From the NCBI RefSeq assembly GCF_022631375.1, contig NZ_JALBGC010000003.1:558001-622000 (forward strand): a stretch of 64,000 nt of DNA, given 5' to 3'. The notes beneath the pieces were generated by a model that was given only the letters and a program-made list of their open reading frames with translations, made no database searches and was not told where the DNA came from. Positions 1-8,743 of this stretch are shown in pieces (within the stretch, counting starts at the first letter, position 1; each line of letters opens with the position of its first letter). The position numbers and the translations under genes were made by a program. This DNA is from Hymenobacter cyanobacteriorum (lineage in GTDB: Bacteria; Bacteroidota; Bacteroidia; Cytophagales; Hymenobacteraceae).

Positions 1-109
1 CGCTTTGCTGGTGGGCGGCCACGTCGAGGTGCGCGGCAGCTGTGGTCGCCTGGGCCCGCGCCGCGCCGGCCAGCAGCCCCAGCCACCCCAGAAACAACAG
101 TTTTTTCAT
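1..109 (-). CDS. N-terminus of a secreted protein, cut by window edge
   Basis: Only the first 36 codons lie in the window. The reverse strand reads an ATG at 107-109, then MKKLLFLGWLGLLAGAAR and AQATTAA, which is a typical Sec signal peptide (KK, hydrophobic core, probable cleavage after ARAQ). After the signal the segment is Ala-rich and includes HLDVAAHQQS before the edge. The protein should be exported; the family cannot be named from this fragment. An antisense frame at 5-199 covers the same bases and is judged a shadow. Confidence 0.7.
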   Translation of the reverse strand, partial: MKKLLFLGWLGLLAGAARAQATTAAAHLDVAAHQQS

Positions 110-164
110 GCTCCAAAGTACGGCAGCAACGGCGGCGGCGGCGCTATTCAGAAGTTGGTGTGCC

Positions 165-254
165 GTAGCGCGAACGCTGCAGCTCGCGCCCCTGAATGAC
201 TCCGCCGAACAGTAGCCAATGACACAGCGACGCGAACCACAAAGTTCGCGCTAC
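165..254. repeat. Family C inverted repeat, degenerate copy
   Basis: The left arm begins GTAGCGCGAAC (165) and the right arm ends GTTCGCGCTAC (254). Total length is close to that of the full family C copy at 6650-6744. The centre and part of the left arm have diverged. It fills most of the 269-base gene-free stretch between the partial gene (start at 109) and the small lipoprotein gene (start at 379). Nothing else is recognisable in that gap. Confidence 0.55.
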
Positions 255-378
255 TGCTCGGCCCTGTAGCGCCGGAAACTGAGCCAAGCTCAACCTTTTG
301 GCAGCGCGCACAGTATCAGGCCTACCGGGGCAGCCGCGCTACCCGACTATTCTTTCTTCACCCTTCTTCTTTCACACC

Positions 379-558
379 ATGAGTGCTTCCCGGTTATCCG
401 TGTTTCTGTTTCTGGCCGCGCTGGCCACCACCCTCACCGGCTGCGATGCCATCGCCGGTATTTTCAAAGCGGGTGCCTACACGGGCATCATCGCCGTGTT
501 TATCGTGGTGGCTCTGTTGTTCTTCATCGTGAGCAAGATGCGCGGCCCGCGCCCCTAG
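379..558 (+). CDS. Small lipoprotein with one membrane segment (59 aa)
   Basis: ATG at 379 is preferred to the in-frame start at 298 because it begins exactly at a signal sequence: MSASRLSVFLFLAALATTL followed by TGC, a lipobox-like LTGC with Cys near residue 23. A second hydrophobic stretch (about residues 34-52, IIAVFIVVALLFFIV) follows, and the tail is basic (SKMRGPRP). Such tiny proteins with a lipobox, an AGIFKAG-like linker and one helix are common in Bacteroidota and have no known function. The Cys could be lipidated or could simply lie in a membrane hairpin. A strong hairpin terminator follows at once. Confidence 0.65.
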   Translation: MSASRLSVFLFLAALATTLTGCDAIAGIFKAGAYTGIIAVFIVVALLFFIVSKMRGPRP

Positions 559-580
559 TTCGTACTAATGCCAAACGCAA

Positions 581-617
581 AAAGGCGCGGCTCCCATCCG
601 GGAGCCGCGCCTTTTTT
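581..617. terminator. Bidirectional Rho-independent terminator
   Basis: A stem of about 14 base pairs (AAGGCGCGGCTCCC pairing with GGGAGCCGCGCCTT) around ATCC is flanked by an A-run on the left and a T-run on the right. It lies between the plus-strand lipoprotein gene and the minus-strand hydroxylase gene and can serve both. Confidence 0.85.
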
Positions 618-634
618 ATGGGCTGATAGAATGC

Positions 635-1303
635 CTACTTCTTGTTGGGCATGGTGCCGATGATGTGGTCCCACAGCGTGCTGCTTACGCCGAAAGCCAC
701 TTCATCCTGGCGGTAGTGGTGCTGGCTGTGGTGCGTCCACCACACTTTCAGGAAGTTCTTGGGCGGCGAGTAGGCGTGGATGGCGTAGTGCACAAACAGG
801 TACATGGCGTAGCCGAACGTGAAGCCCGACAGCAACCCAAAGGCATACGAGCCAAAGCTGAACCGGAAAATGAAAAACAGCAGCGAGGCCACAAACACTG
901 TGATGATGGGCGGCATGGCCAGCCGGGTTTTATCCTTAGGGTACTCGTGGTGCACGCCGTGCATGGTGTACTGAAATTTGGCCCGGCCCGGCGTAGTAGC
1001 CGGAATATGGTACACGTAGCGATGCACCACGTACTCCACAAACGTGAAGGCCAGCAACCCGAGCAGGAACAACCCGATGGCCCCCAGCGCCGACATGAAG
1101 CCGTGCGTCAGGCCGTAATACATGCTGATGATGCCGGTAGCGGCAAAAATGCTCACCGGCAGGGCAATGTGCGTGTGCGACAAGCGCTCCAGTACTGGAT
1201 TTTTGAACAGCTGCGCCGAGCCTTTGTGCTTGGGCCGCACGGGGGCGGCTTCGGTAGTCGGGGCCGGCGCTACGTCCGGCTCTTCGGTGGATACTGATTG
1301 CAT
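635..1303 (-). CDS. Fatty acid hydroxylase / sterol desaturase superfamily protein
   Basis: A 222-aa integral membrane protein of the FA_hydroxylase superfamily, the di-iron enzymes related to yeast Scs7 that hydroxylate the acyl chain of sphingolipids. The histidine clusters that bind iron are visible in order: EYVVHRYVYH, HGVHHEYP, HYAIHAY and WWTHHSQHH. About four hydrophobic segments surround them. ATG at 1303 is chosen; the open frame extends five codons further only through a TTG. A -7-like TAAATTTG lies about 30 bases upstream of this start. In Bacteroidota, which make sphingolipids, 2-hydroxylation of the acyl chain is a plausible role, but the substrate is an inference. No serine palmitoyltransferase gene is nearby. 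Confidence 0.85.
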   Translation of the reverse strand: MQSVSTEEPDVAPAPTTEAAPVRPKHKGSAQLFKNPVLERLSHTHIALPVSIFAATGIISMYYGLTHGFMSALGAIGLFLLGLLAFTFVEYVVHRYVYHIPATTPGRAKFQYTMHGVHHEYPKDKTRLAMPPIITVFVASLLFFIFRFSFGSYAFGLLSGFTFGYAMYLFVHYAIHAYSPPKNFLKVWWTHHSQHHYRQDEVAFGVSSTLWDHIIGTMPNKK

Positions 1304-1339
1304 ATGGCTAATGAACAACGAACTAATCTAAGGACAAAT

Positions 1340-1930
1340 TTACGACGCGGCCGGCAATGGGCCGGGCCGGGCAAACCCGGCCGCCGCCAGCCGGGCCACC
1401 ACCGCCGGCAGCGTGCAGGCCACCGAGCAGCGCACCCGCGCCTGGGCGTAAAACCGTTTTCGGGCGGTAAGGGTTTCGCGCAGCCAGGCCTCCGCCCCCC
1501 CGGCAGCTGCAATCAGGGGCCGTTTGGCCACTTCTTCGGGAGCCATCCGAGCAGCCAGCGTCTCAACGGGCACATCGAGCCAGAGCGTGATGCCGGCCTG
1601 GTTGAGCAGCGCCATGTTGTCGTGAAAGCAGGGGGTGCCGCCGCCCGTAGCCAGCACCAGCGGAGGCCCGCCCGCCGCCAGCGCCGCCCGCAGTGTCTCC
1701 GCCTCCACGGCCCGGAAACCGGCCTCGCCTTCCTCGGCAAAGATTTCGCGCACGCCGCGCCCGGTGCGGGCCTCAATGGCGTGGTCGAGGTCGAGGAAGG
1801 GGCGGTTGAAGTGCGCGGCCAGCTGGCGGCCCAGCGTGGTTTTGCCCGCGCCGGGCAGGCCTACGATGCTGAGGTGACCGGAGCCGGTGGGCACCAGCGT
1901 TTCGCTGGGTGAGAGTGGATTCACAGACAC
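1340..1930 (-). CDS. aroK: Shikimate kinase
   Basis: Phosphorylates shikimate with ATP, the fifth step of chorismate synthesis, in the cytoplasm. A P-loop GLPGAGKT sits at residues 24-31, a shikimate-binding Asp in FLDLDHAIEARTG (D49), an Arg at about 73 in GEAGFRAVE, the glycine motif ATGGGTP at 95-100, and the lid arginine in EEVAKRPLI (R137). Length (196 aa) is slightly above the usual 170-180 because of a low-complexity N-terminus. The frame opens with GTG at 1930, and a second GTG lies at 1924; no ATG is available upstream of the P-loop. A family A repeat ends 20 bases upstream of it, between this gene and the permease gene. Confidence 0.93.
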   Translation of the reverse strand: MSVNPLSPSETLVPTGSGHLSIVGLPGAGKTTLGRQLAAHFNRPFLDLDHAIEARTGRGVREIFAEEGEAGFRAVEAETLRAALAAGGPPLVLATGGGTPCFHDNMALLNQAGITLWLDVPVETLAARMAPEEVAKRPLIAAAGGAEAWLRETLTARKRFYAQARVRCSVACTLPAVVARLAAAGFARPGPLPAAS

Positions 1931-1949
1931 TTTTTAACGCTTGAAAACA

Positions 1950-2040
1950 TCTGTCATCCTGAGTGCAGCGAAGGGCCTTATCGTGTACGAACGGTTTGTT
2001 CTAACGGAATAAGGTCCTTCGCTGCGCTCAGGATGACAGA
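1950..2040. repeat. Family A inverted repeat, GTCATCC subtype
   Basis: The left arm TCTGTCATCCTGAGTGCAGC plus AAGG and the right arm ending CTCAGGATGACAGA are complementary over about 30 bases with two mismatches, around a loop of about 30 bases. It occupies almost all of the space between aroK and the permease gene. The same subtype recurs at 29173-29261. Confidence 0.85.
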
Positions 2041-2053
2041 AAACTACTAGTTT

Positions 2054-3112
<1,059 letters not shown>

Positions 3113-3118
3113 ATTTTA

Positions 3119-3237
3119 GATGTGAGAAACATGGAAAATGTGAGAAATGCAAAAATGCATCGCGTGTGAAAATGCAGGTGGTGAAATATCCCTGTTATGC
3201 ACTTTCACATTCTGCATATTCGCACATTTATCACATC
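3119..3237. repeat. AT-rich imperfect inverted repeat (family D)
   Basis: The left side reads GATGTGAGAAACATGG then AAATGTGAGAAATGC. The right side, read on the other strand, is GATGTGATAAATGTGCG then AATATGCAGAATGTG. The arms are clearly related but carry several mismatches and small shifts. It is AT-rich in a GC-rich region and fills the spacer between the DoxX-like gene and the permease gene. Only one copy is in the window. Confidence 0.5.
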
Positions 3238-3242
3238 ACAAA

Positions 3243-4400
3243 CTACTGCAGCTTCTCCTCCACTTTCCCGATGCTCGGGATGTCGTGGTAGTGGTACTTG
3301 CCTTTCACCACACCGTCCTTCAGCAGCACGAAGCCGGGGTTGGAGCGGATGATGGACTTGAGTACGGTGGCGTCGGCGTAGTAGAAGGGCACGGCCAGGT
3401 TGGCGCTGTGCCGGAACACGTCGAACTCGGCGGGGCTGCTGCTGGTGATGACCAGTGGCGTGATGCCGCGGCGCGAAGCCTGGGCATCGGCCAGCAGCTT
3501 GTTGATGAGGGCGTAACGGTCGCGGTCGGCCTTGTCCACATCCTGAATGATGAGCACGAGCTTGTTGCCGCGCAGCAGCTCGGGGGTGTAGTCGCCCTCG
3601 TCGTTCCAAACCTTGAAATCGGTGATTTTGGGGCCGTCCTCGGGGTTGAGGGCCTTCATGCTCTTGTAGGTCCAGGTCGAGTCGGGGTAAGTGGTGAAGC
3701 TTTCGGTTTTGCCGTTCTTCTCCATCTCGTACTCGTAGCGCATCGGCGCGCGCGCCTTCATCAGCTGGCCGATGTTGTTGCCCACTTTGTAGGGCAGGAA
3801 GTCGAAATACGGCAGGTGGCCCAACGCCCGCACCCCAATGCCAATGGCAATGGCCGTGACAAACGTCATGGTCATCACCCCAAACATGCCCTGCACAAAC
3901 GCGTGCCGCAGAAACCGCTGGTGCGTGAACACCACGCCCCACAACACCAGCAGAAACAGGTCTTTAAAGAACGAAGTCCAAGGCTTGAGCTTGATGAAAT
4001 CGCCGAAGCAGCCGCAGTCCGTTACCTTATTAAAGGCGGCCGAATAGAAGGTCAGGAAGGCGAAAAACACCAGCAGCGCCAGCAGCGCCCACAGCGTTTT
4101 GCGCAGGTGCCAGCGCAGCAGCAGCGCCGCCCCCAGAATGACTTCGGCCGAGCTTAGCAGGATAGACAGCGTGCGGGTGCTGCCCTTCAGCCACAGGAAG
4201 AACCCGCCAATGCTGGGCAAATCGGTGGCGAAGACCTCGAAGTATTCTTCGAGCTTGTAGGCCGTGCCCACCGGGTCGTTCAGCTTGATGAGGCCGGAAA
4301 AGATGAACAGGGCCCCCAGCAAAAACCAGCACACCCGCGTGAGGGTGCGCAGCGGGTGGGAAGCGGGAGCAACAGCGGCAACGGAGTTCGGAACGGACAT
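3243..4400 (-). CDS. DoxX/MauE-like membrane protein, BT_3928 type
   Basis: A 385-aa membrane protein. The N-terminal part (about residues 15-190) has the DoxX/MauE-like fold: four or five hydrophobic helices with FIFSGLIKLNDPVGTAYKLE and the Cys pair in VTDCGCFGDFIKL. The C-terminal part (about 230-385) is a soluble periplasmic or cytosolic domain with weak thioredoxin-like character and no CxxC. This arrangement is the one annotated as BT_3928 family in Bacteroidota; its function is not established, though MauE/DoxX relatives act in redox chemistry. ATG at 4400 is chosen over an upstream TTG. A consensus -7 box ends six bases before the ATG, so the mRNA may be leaderless. Confidence 0.8.
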   Translation of the reverse strand: MSVPNSVAAVAPASHPLRTLTRVCWFLLGALFIFSGLIKLNDPVGTAYKLEEYFEVFATDLPSIGGFFLWLKGSTRTLSILLSSAEVILGAALLLRWHLRKTLWALLALLVFFAFLTFYSAAFNKVTDCGCFGDFIKLKPWTSFFKDLFLLVLWGVVFTHQRFLRHAFVQGMFGVMTMTFVTAIAIGIGVRALGHLPYFDFLPYKVGNNIGQLMKARAPMRYEYEMEKNGKTESFTTYPDSTWTYKSMKALNPEDGPKITDFKVWNDEGDYTPELLRGNKLVLIIQDVDKADRDRYALINKLLADAQASRRGITPLVITSSSPAEFDVFRHSANLAVPFYYADATVLKSIIRSNPGFVLLKDGVVKGKYHYHDIPSIGKVEEKLQ

Positions 4401-4406
4401 AGGGAG

Positions 4407-4414
4407 CAAAGGTA
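4407..4414 (-). promoter_or_regulatory. Promoter -7 box (TACCTTTG) of the DoxX-like gene
   Basis: An exact match to the Bacteroidota -7 consensus TANNTTTG on the minus strand, only six bases from the ATG at 4400. With the usual distance from the box to the start of transcription, transcription would begin at or beside the start codon. Confidence 0.5.
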
Positions 4415-4503
4415 AGCCGGGGGCAAAACGCGCCAGCCCCGCGCAAGGTTGGCCCTAAAGGTCGGGCGGGCGGCCCAATCAACCAACCCCGGCCCGCCGC
4501 CGC

Positions 4504-5778
4504 CTACCGCCGGGCCAGCGCCGCCGCGTAGCCGCTGCGGGCCAGGAAGTCGGGGGCGCTGCGAATGTTGAGGATGTCGGCCAGGGCCTGCTTTTTATCG
4601 GTGGCTTGCTGGTAATAGGCCTGCACGATTCGGTAGCCCACGTAATAGCCCAGGTCGCAGGGCTTTTCGGGGGTTTCCTGGCGGCCGTTGGCCATCCAGT
4701 TGTGGGCATCCTTGCCCAGCATTTCCTGCTGAAAAGCGGCCCACAATTCCTTTTCGTGGGCGTTGCCGTAGGGGTGCAGGCGGGCGTTGGTGACCTGGCC
4801 AGTCACGAGCTCGGCCACAAAATCGGCCATGCCCTCACTCAAAGCGTAGCTCAACAGGGTGCCATCCTGCGGGCCTTGGTTGCGGTGCACCAGCTCGTGC
4901 ACCATCAGCGAGGGCATTTCCGACACGGGCGCGCAGCGGTTGCGCTGCACCAGGCTGAGCTCCGAGGTATTCACGCCGGGGCCGTTGGCCGTTTGGTCGG
5001 CCCCGATGAGCAGGCCGGCGTCCGACACGGTGCCGCCCGACACCCAGCCGCCCACCACGAAATAGATGTTCTGGAAGCGCACGGCCGGGTACAACTCCTG
5101 AAAACGCCGGAATGCGGCCACAATTTTCGGTTTCTCGGCGGCAATGCCCAGCGTGGTTTTTCGGATGGAATTGTAGTAGCGCGGCCGCCCCAGAATGGTG
5201 CGCGCAAAGTCCTGGTCGCTCGCAATTTTTAGCTTGTAGTAGTCCTGCAGGCCCGCCGAAGCTTTGGCGAAATACTCGCGCCGGAAAATAGCGGCGGCCT
5301 GGGCCGTGTCGCGCTGCACGGCGGCGTAGGCGGTCCAGAAATGGTCGATGTCGGAAGTTACCAGCTTCGCGTCCTCGGGCCGATGGATGATGCTTTTCTC
5401 TTCCAGCCGGCGGGCGCGGGCCAGCAGTTTCGGCCACTGCTTATCGGAGTGCAGCAGCTCCAGGTCAGAGTCGACGGCGATGTGGCTGGCATTCACGTAG
5501 CCCGCGTCGATGGCCTGGCCCAGGTAGCGCAGGGCGTTGGGCGCATCGTGCAGCAGCCCGTAGTAGCAGGCGATGTTGTAGTAGCTCAGCGCCTTGTAGC
5601 GGGGCGAAGCCGTGCGCTCCTGCGCCACCCGCTGATAGGCCCTGATGGCCTCGGGGTAGTTTTTCTGTTTGCTGAACGTCTGCGCGTTCAGCAGCAGCGA
5701 ATCGAGGTGGGAAAGTTGCTGGGCCGGAGCCACAAAGGCCGCGCCCAACAGCAGGAGCAGAAGCAGCAGATGTTTCAT
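4504..5778 (-). CDS. Secreted DUF2268-type Zn-dependent metallopeptidase with TPR-like N-domain
   Basis: A 424-aa exported protein. The start is set at 5778 because MKHLLLLLLLLGAAFVAPAQ is a clear signal peptide; the open frame continues 38 codons upstream without signal character. Residues about 25-130 hold helical TPR-like segments (AIRAYQRVAQ, YYNIACYYGLL). The C-terminal half carries HELVH at residues 294-298, an HExxH zinc-binding motif, followed by SEGMADFVAEL, which offers a third ligand. This pattern fits DUF2268, predicted zinc proteases of Bacteroidota. Substrate unknown. Downstream, only about 100 bases separate it from the DoxX-like gene, on the same strand. Confidence 0.75.
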   Translation of the reverse strand: MKHLLLLLLLLGAAFVAPAQQLSHLDSLLLNAQTFSKQKNYPEAIRAYQRVAQERTASPRYKALSYYNIACYYGLLHDAPNALRYLGQAIDAGYVNASHIAVDSDLELLHSDKQWPKLLARARRLEEKSIIHRPEDAKLVTSDIDHFWTAYAAVQRDTAQAAAIFRREYFAKASAGLQDYYKLKIASDQDFARTILGRPRYYNSIRKTTLGIAAEKPKIVAAFRRFQELYPAVRFQNIYFVVGGWVSGGTVSDAGLLIGADQTANGPGVNTSELSLVQRNRCAPVSEMPSLMVHELVHRNQGPQDGTLLSYALSEGMADFVAELVTGQVTNARLHPYGNAHEKELWAAFQQEMLGKDAHNWMANGRQETPEKPCDLGYYVGYRIVQAYYQQATDKKQALADILNIRSAPDFLARSGYAAALARR

Positions 5779-5928
5779 CGGGAAAGGAATGTAGTATGGC
5801 CGGAAGATGCGCCGCCCCGGCCCGCGGTTGCCTGCGCCCGAGCGGCTGCCAACCGCTGCCAGCAGCTTCCCGAGTACCACTTCCCCCGCCAAACGTTACG
5901 CGGCAGGTCGTAGTCGGTGCTGGCCGGT

Positions 5929-6082
5929 GCTGGCCGTAGTCTAAGCGTAGCGACGACTACTGGCCCTACCGTAAGGCGAGTTTGCAACTCGCCTGCGCAG
6001 GTATATGCTCACTGCGGCGAGTTACAAACTCGCCTTACGGTAGGGCACGCAGTTGTGCGCTACGCGCTAAACTGCGGCCAGC
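5929..6082. repeat. Family B nested inverted repeat
   Basis: The inner arms, GCCCTACCGTAAGGCGAGTT plus TGCAACTCGCC and the mirror sequence ending CCTTACGGTAGGGC, match over 31 bases with one mismatch. Each inner arm contains its own small palindrome GGCGAGTT-TGC-AACTCGCC. The outer tips GCTGGCCGTAGT and ACTGCGGCCAGC extend the symmetry less perfectly. It fills the 331-base stretch between the DUF1599 gene and the DUF2268 gene, where I see no gene. A second copy is at 61312-61488. Confidence 0.8.
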
Positions 6083-6109
6083 GTACGGTACCGCCCCCCG
6101 CGCCAAGCG

Positions 6110-6652
6110 TTACCCTTCGCCACGCAGAATCAGCGCGAAAACGGCGTAGTTGAGCATGTCGCGGTAGCTGCCTTCCACGCTCTCGCTCACCAGGGCCGCG
6201 CCGCCGATGTCTTCGAGCTGCTTCACGCGGTGCAGCTTCATCAGAATCAGGTCGGTAATGCTGGCCACGCGCATTTGGCGCCAGGCTTCGCCGTAGTCGT
6301 GGTTTTTGGCCAGCAGCAGGCGGCGGTTTTCGGCGGCTTCATGGTCGTAGGCTTCGGCCACGGCGTTGGGCGTCATATCCAGCGGCGTATCCTGGGGCAA
6401 GTGCAACTGCATCAGGGCAATGAGGCAGTAGTTGATGATGGCCACGAACTCCTCGTTCACGTCGTCGGCCACGAGCTGCACGCCGGTTTCCTGAATGGTG
6501 CGAATGCGGTTGGCCTTGATGAAAATCTGGTCCGTGACCGACGGCAGGCGCAGAATGCGCCACGCCGTGCCGTAGTCGTGGGTTTTGGCCAGAAACAGGG
6601 TGCGGCAGCGGGCCAGCAGCAGGTCGTAGTGTTCGGGAGTCGAGGAAGGCAT
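6110..6652 (-). CDS. DUF1599 domain protein, internally duplicated
   Basis: A 180-aa soluble protein matching DUF1599, a Bacteroidota family with weak similarity to nucleotide-modifying proteins. It consists of two homologous halves: residues 14-54 contain LFLAKTHDYGTAWRILRLPS then TDQIFIKANRI, and residues about 111-150 contain LLLAKNHDYGEAWRQMRVAS then TDLILMKLHRV. The repeated HDYGxAWR and TDxIxxK motifs suggest two equivalent ligand sites or a fused dimer. Divergent from folP, with which it shares an 89-base spacer made only of a family C palindrome. Biochemical role unknown; the position next to folP is only circumstantial. Confidence 0.8.
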   Translation of the reverse strand: MPSSTPEHYDLLLARCRTLFLAKTHDYGTAWRILRLPSVTDQIFIKANRIRTIQETGVQLVADDVNEEFVAIINYCLIALMQLHLPQDTPLDMTPNAVAEAYDHEAAENRRLLLAKNHDYGEAWRQMRVASITDLILMKLHRVKQLEDIGGAALVSESVEGSYRDMLNYAVFALILRGEG

Positions 6653-6744
6653 AGTAGCGCGAACTTTGTAGTTCGCGTCCCCGTGCCGTTGGAACTCATT
6701 GCAACCGGCACGGGGACGCGAACTACAAAGTTCGCGCTACTATG
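6650..6744. repeat. Family C inverted repeat spanning two divergent start codons
   Basis: The left arm (6650-6690) reads CATAGTAGCGCGAACTTTGT and onward; the right arm (6703-6744) is its near-perfect complement ending AAAGTTCGCGCTACTATG, with one base inserted. The first three bases are the start codon of the DUF1599 gene on the minus strand and the last three are the start codon of folP on the plus strand. The whole spacer is therefore palindrome. Confidence 0.9.
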
Positions 6745-7620
6745 GCCAATTCCTCTCCCACCCGCCTGACCTCCTCCCCCCCTACCCTCCTAAGCCCCCA
6801 CGGCCGCCTGCTCGACCTGCGCCGGCCGCAGGTGATGGGCATCCTGAACCTTACGCCCGACTCGTTTTTCAGCGGCAGCCGCGTGGCTTCGGAAAAGGAC
6901 CTGCTCACTCGCACCGAAGCCATGCTCGAAGCCGGTGCGGCTGTGCTCGACCTCGGGGCCTACAGTACCCGCCCCGGTGCCGACGACATTCCCGAAGCCG
7001 AAGAAACCCGCCGCCTGCTGCCCGCCGTGGAGGCCCTGCGCAAGGAGTTTCCGCACGCCTTTCTCTCTGCCGATACCTTCCGGGCCCGCGTGGCCGAGGC
7101 GGCCGTGCAGGCCGGGGCCGACCTGGTGAACGACGTGGGCGGCGGCACGCTCGATGCCGACATGTTTGCCACCGTGGGCCGCCTGCGCGTGCCCTACGTG
7201 CTGATGCACCTGCGCGGCACGCCCCAAACCATGAGCAAGCTGACCGAGTACGACGGCGACATCGTGCTGGAGCTGCTGCGCTACTTCCGCGACCAGTTGG
7301 TGGCATTGCGGGCCGCCGGCGTGGTCGACGTGCTGCTCGACCCGGGCTTGGGCTTCGCCAAAACCGCCGCCCAAAGCCACGAGCTGCTGCGCCGGCTGCC
7401 CGAGCTGCAAATGCTGAGCCTGCCGCTGTTGGCCGGCCTCTCGCGCAAGCGGCTGGTGTACGGCCCATTGGGTCTGGGGCCCGAGGCAGCGCTGAACGGC
7501 ACCACGGCCCTGCACATGGTGGCGCTGCAGGGCGGGGCCCGGTTATTGCGGGCCCACGACGTAGCCGAAGCCCGGCAAACCATCGATTTATTCGCCCACA
7601 CCTTTCCCGGGGCGGAATAA
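6742..7620 (+). CDS. folP: Dihydropteroate synthase
   Basis: Condenses 6-hydroxymethyl-dihydropterin diphosphate with p-aminobenzoate in folate synthesis. A 292-aa TIM-barrel enzyme with all signature motifs: VMGILNLTPDSFFSGS (about residues 31-46), LDLGAYSTRPGADDI, NDVGGGTLD, YVLMHLRGTPQTM, LLDPGLGFAKT and LLAGLSRKRLV. ATG at 6742 is the first in-frame ATG; the true start could also be a little downstream because the first 25 residues are low-complexity (SSPTRLTSSPPT). It is followed 86 bases later by cdaA on the same strand, an order common in Bacteroidota. Confidence 0.96.
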   Translation: MANSSPTRLTSSPPTLLSPHGRLLDLRRPQVMGILNLTPDSFFSGSRVASEKDLLTRTEAMLEAGAAVLDLGAYSTRPGADDIPEAEETRRLLPAVEALRKEFPHAFLSADTFRARVAEAAVQAGADLVNDVGGGTLDADMFATVGRLRVPYVLMHLRGTPQTMSKLTEYDGDIVLELLRYFRDQLVALRAAGVVDVLLDPGLGFAKTAAQSHELLRRLPELQMLSLPLLAGLSRKRLVYGPLGLGPEAALNGTTALHMVALQGGARLLRAHDVAEARQTIDLFAHTFPGAE

Positions 7621-7706
7621 AGGCCGTAATTTGAAGGGCGGCGTGCTGGTTTGTGCAACGGAAGCACAACAGTCGTTGTCATCTCTTTCCACCTCTCCCA
7701 CCGCCC

Positions 7707-8543
7707 ATGGCCGGCCCTTTCCCCATCAATTTCCTGCATTTCGGCTGGATTGACGCGGCCGACGTGTTGCTGGTGACGGTGCTGCTGTATCAGCTATACA
7801 AGCTGCTGCGCGGTTCGGTGGCCCTGAACGTGGCGCTGGGGCTGGTGTCGTTCTACCTGCTCTACCTCGTGGTGAAAGCCACGGGCATGGAGCTGCTGAC
7901 CAAGATTCTGGGGCAGTTTATGAGCGTGGGTGTGCTGGCCAGCATCATTTTGTTTCAGCAGGAAATCCGACGATTTTTGCTGAACGTGGGCAAGGCCACC
8001 GCCATCGAACGCATGCGGGCCTGGACCTGGGGCCGCCCCGCCGAAGCCGCCCCGCTGGCCGTGGGCCCGTTCGTGGAAGCCGCCAAAAGCCTCTCCAATA
8101 AGCTCACCGGCGCGCTCATCTGCTTCACCCAGGCTTCCGACCTCACGCCCTTTGCCGACTCGGGCGACCGGCTCGATGCCGAAATCAGCAAGCGCCTGCT
8201 GCTGGCCATCTTCAACAAAACCTCGCCCCTGCACGACGGGGCCGTGATTGTGGCCAACGGCCGCCTGCAGGCCGCCCGCTGCATTCTGCCGGTGAGCGAA
8301 AACCCCGATGTGCCCGCTTCGCTGGGCCTGCGCCACCGCGCCGCCATCGGCCTGAGCGAAATCACCGACGCCGTGGTGCTGGTGGTGAGCGAGGAAACCG
8401 GCGCCATGAGCCTCGTGCGCCACGGCGAGGTGCACCGCAACCTGCCCACCGGCGAGCTGCGCGCCCTGCTGAACGAGTGGCTGTTGAGTGGTCCCGAGCA
8501 GCCGAAAGCGGCCACCGCCAGCAGCGCGGCGCTGTCGGCCTAG
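7707..8543 (+). CDS. cdaA: Diadenylate cyclase (c-di-AMP synthase), CdaA type
   Basis: Makes cyclic di-AMP from two ATP at the membrane. The N-terminus (residues about 10-95) has three hydrophobic helices, including DVLLVTVLLYQLYKLL and LVSFYLLYLVV, as in CdaA/DacA. The DisA_N catalytic domain follows, with LHDGAVIV (D177 of the DGA motif) and GLRHRAAIG (RHR motif). Length (278 aa) is normal. ATG at 7707 is preferred to the in-frame start at 7653 because the extra 18 residues are hydrophilic and low-complexity. Likely co-transcribed with folP. A terminator follows at about 8720. Confidence 0.93.
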   Translation: MAGPFPINFLHFGWIDAADVLLVTVLLYQLYKLLRGSVALNVALGLVSFYLLYLVVKATGMELLTKILGQFMSVGVLASIILFQQEIRRFLLNVGKATAIERMRAWTWGRPAEAAPLAVGPFVEAAKSLSNKLTGALICFTQASDLTPFADSGDRLDAEISKRLLLAIFNKTSPLHDGAVIVANGRLQAARCILPVSENPDVPASLGLRHRAAIGLSEITDAVVLVVSEETGAMSLVRHGEVHRNLPTGELRALLNEWLLSGPEQPKAATASSAALSA

Positions 8544-8718
8544 CCGGAAGAACTGGTTGATTTCTGGAATATCGTACGCTCCGCTGCAAGGCGGCAGGGC
8601 TGTTGCTGTGCTCGCCTGTTGGCGAATGATGATTTTTGGAATAGTAGTTCGCCCAAGGTGGCGCTTTGTCGTGCCTGATGGACAACAACGGCTGACACGC
8701 TATCTGGTCAAAAATAAA

Positions 8719-8743
8719 AGAAGGGGCGGCTGCCCCTTTTTTA
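8719..8743 (+). terminator. Rho-independent terminator
   Basis: A short stem AGGGGC/GCCCCT with a GGCT loop is followed by a run of six T and preceded by an A-rich stretch. It probably ends the folP-cdaA transcript. The bases between 8544 and 8719 hold no gene that I can support. Confidence 0.7.
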
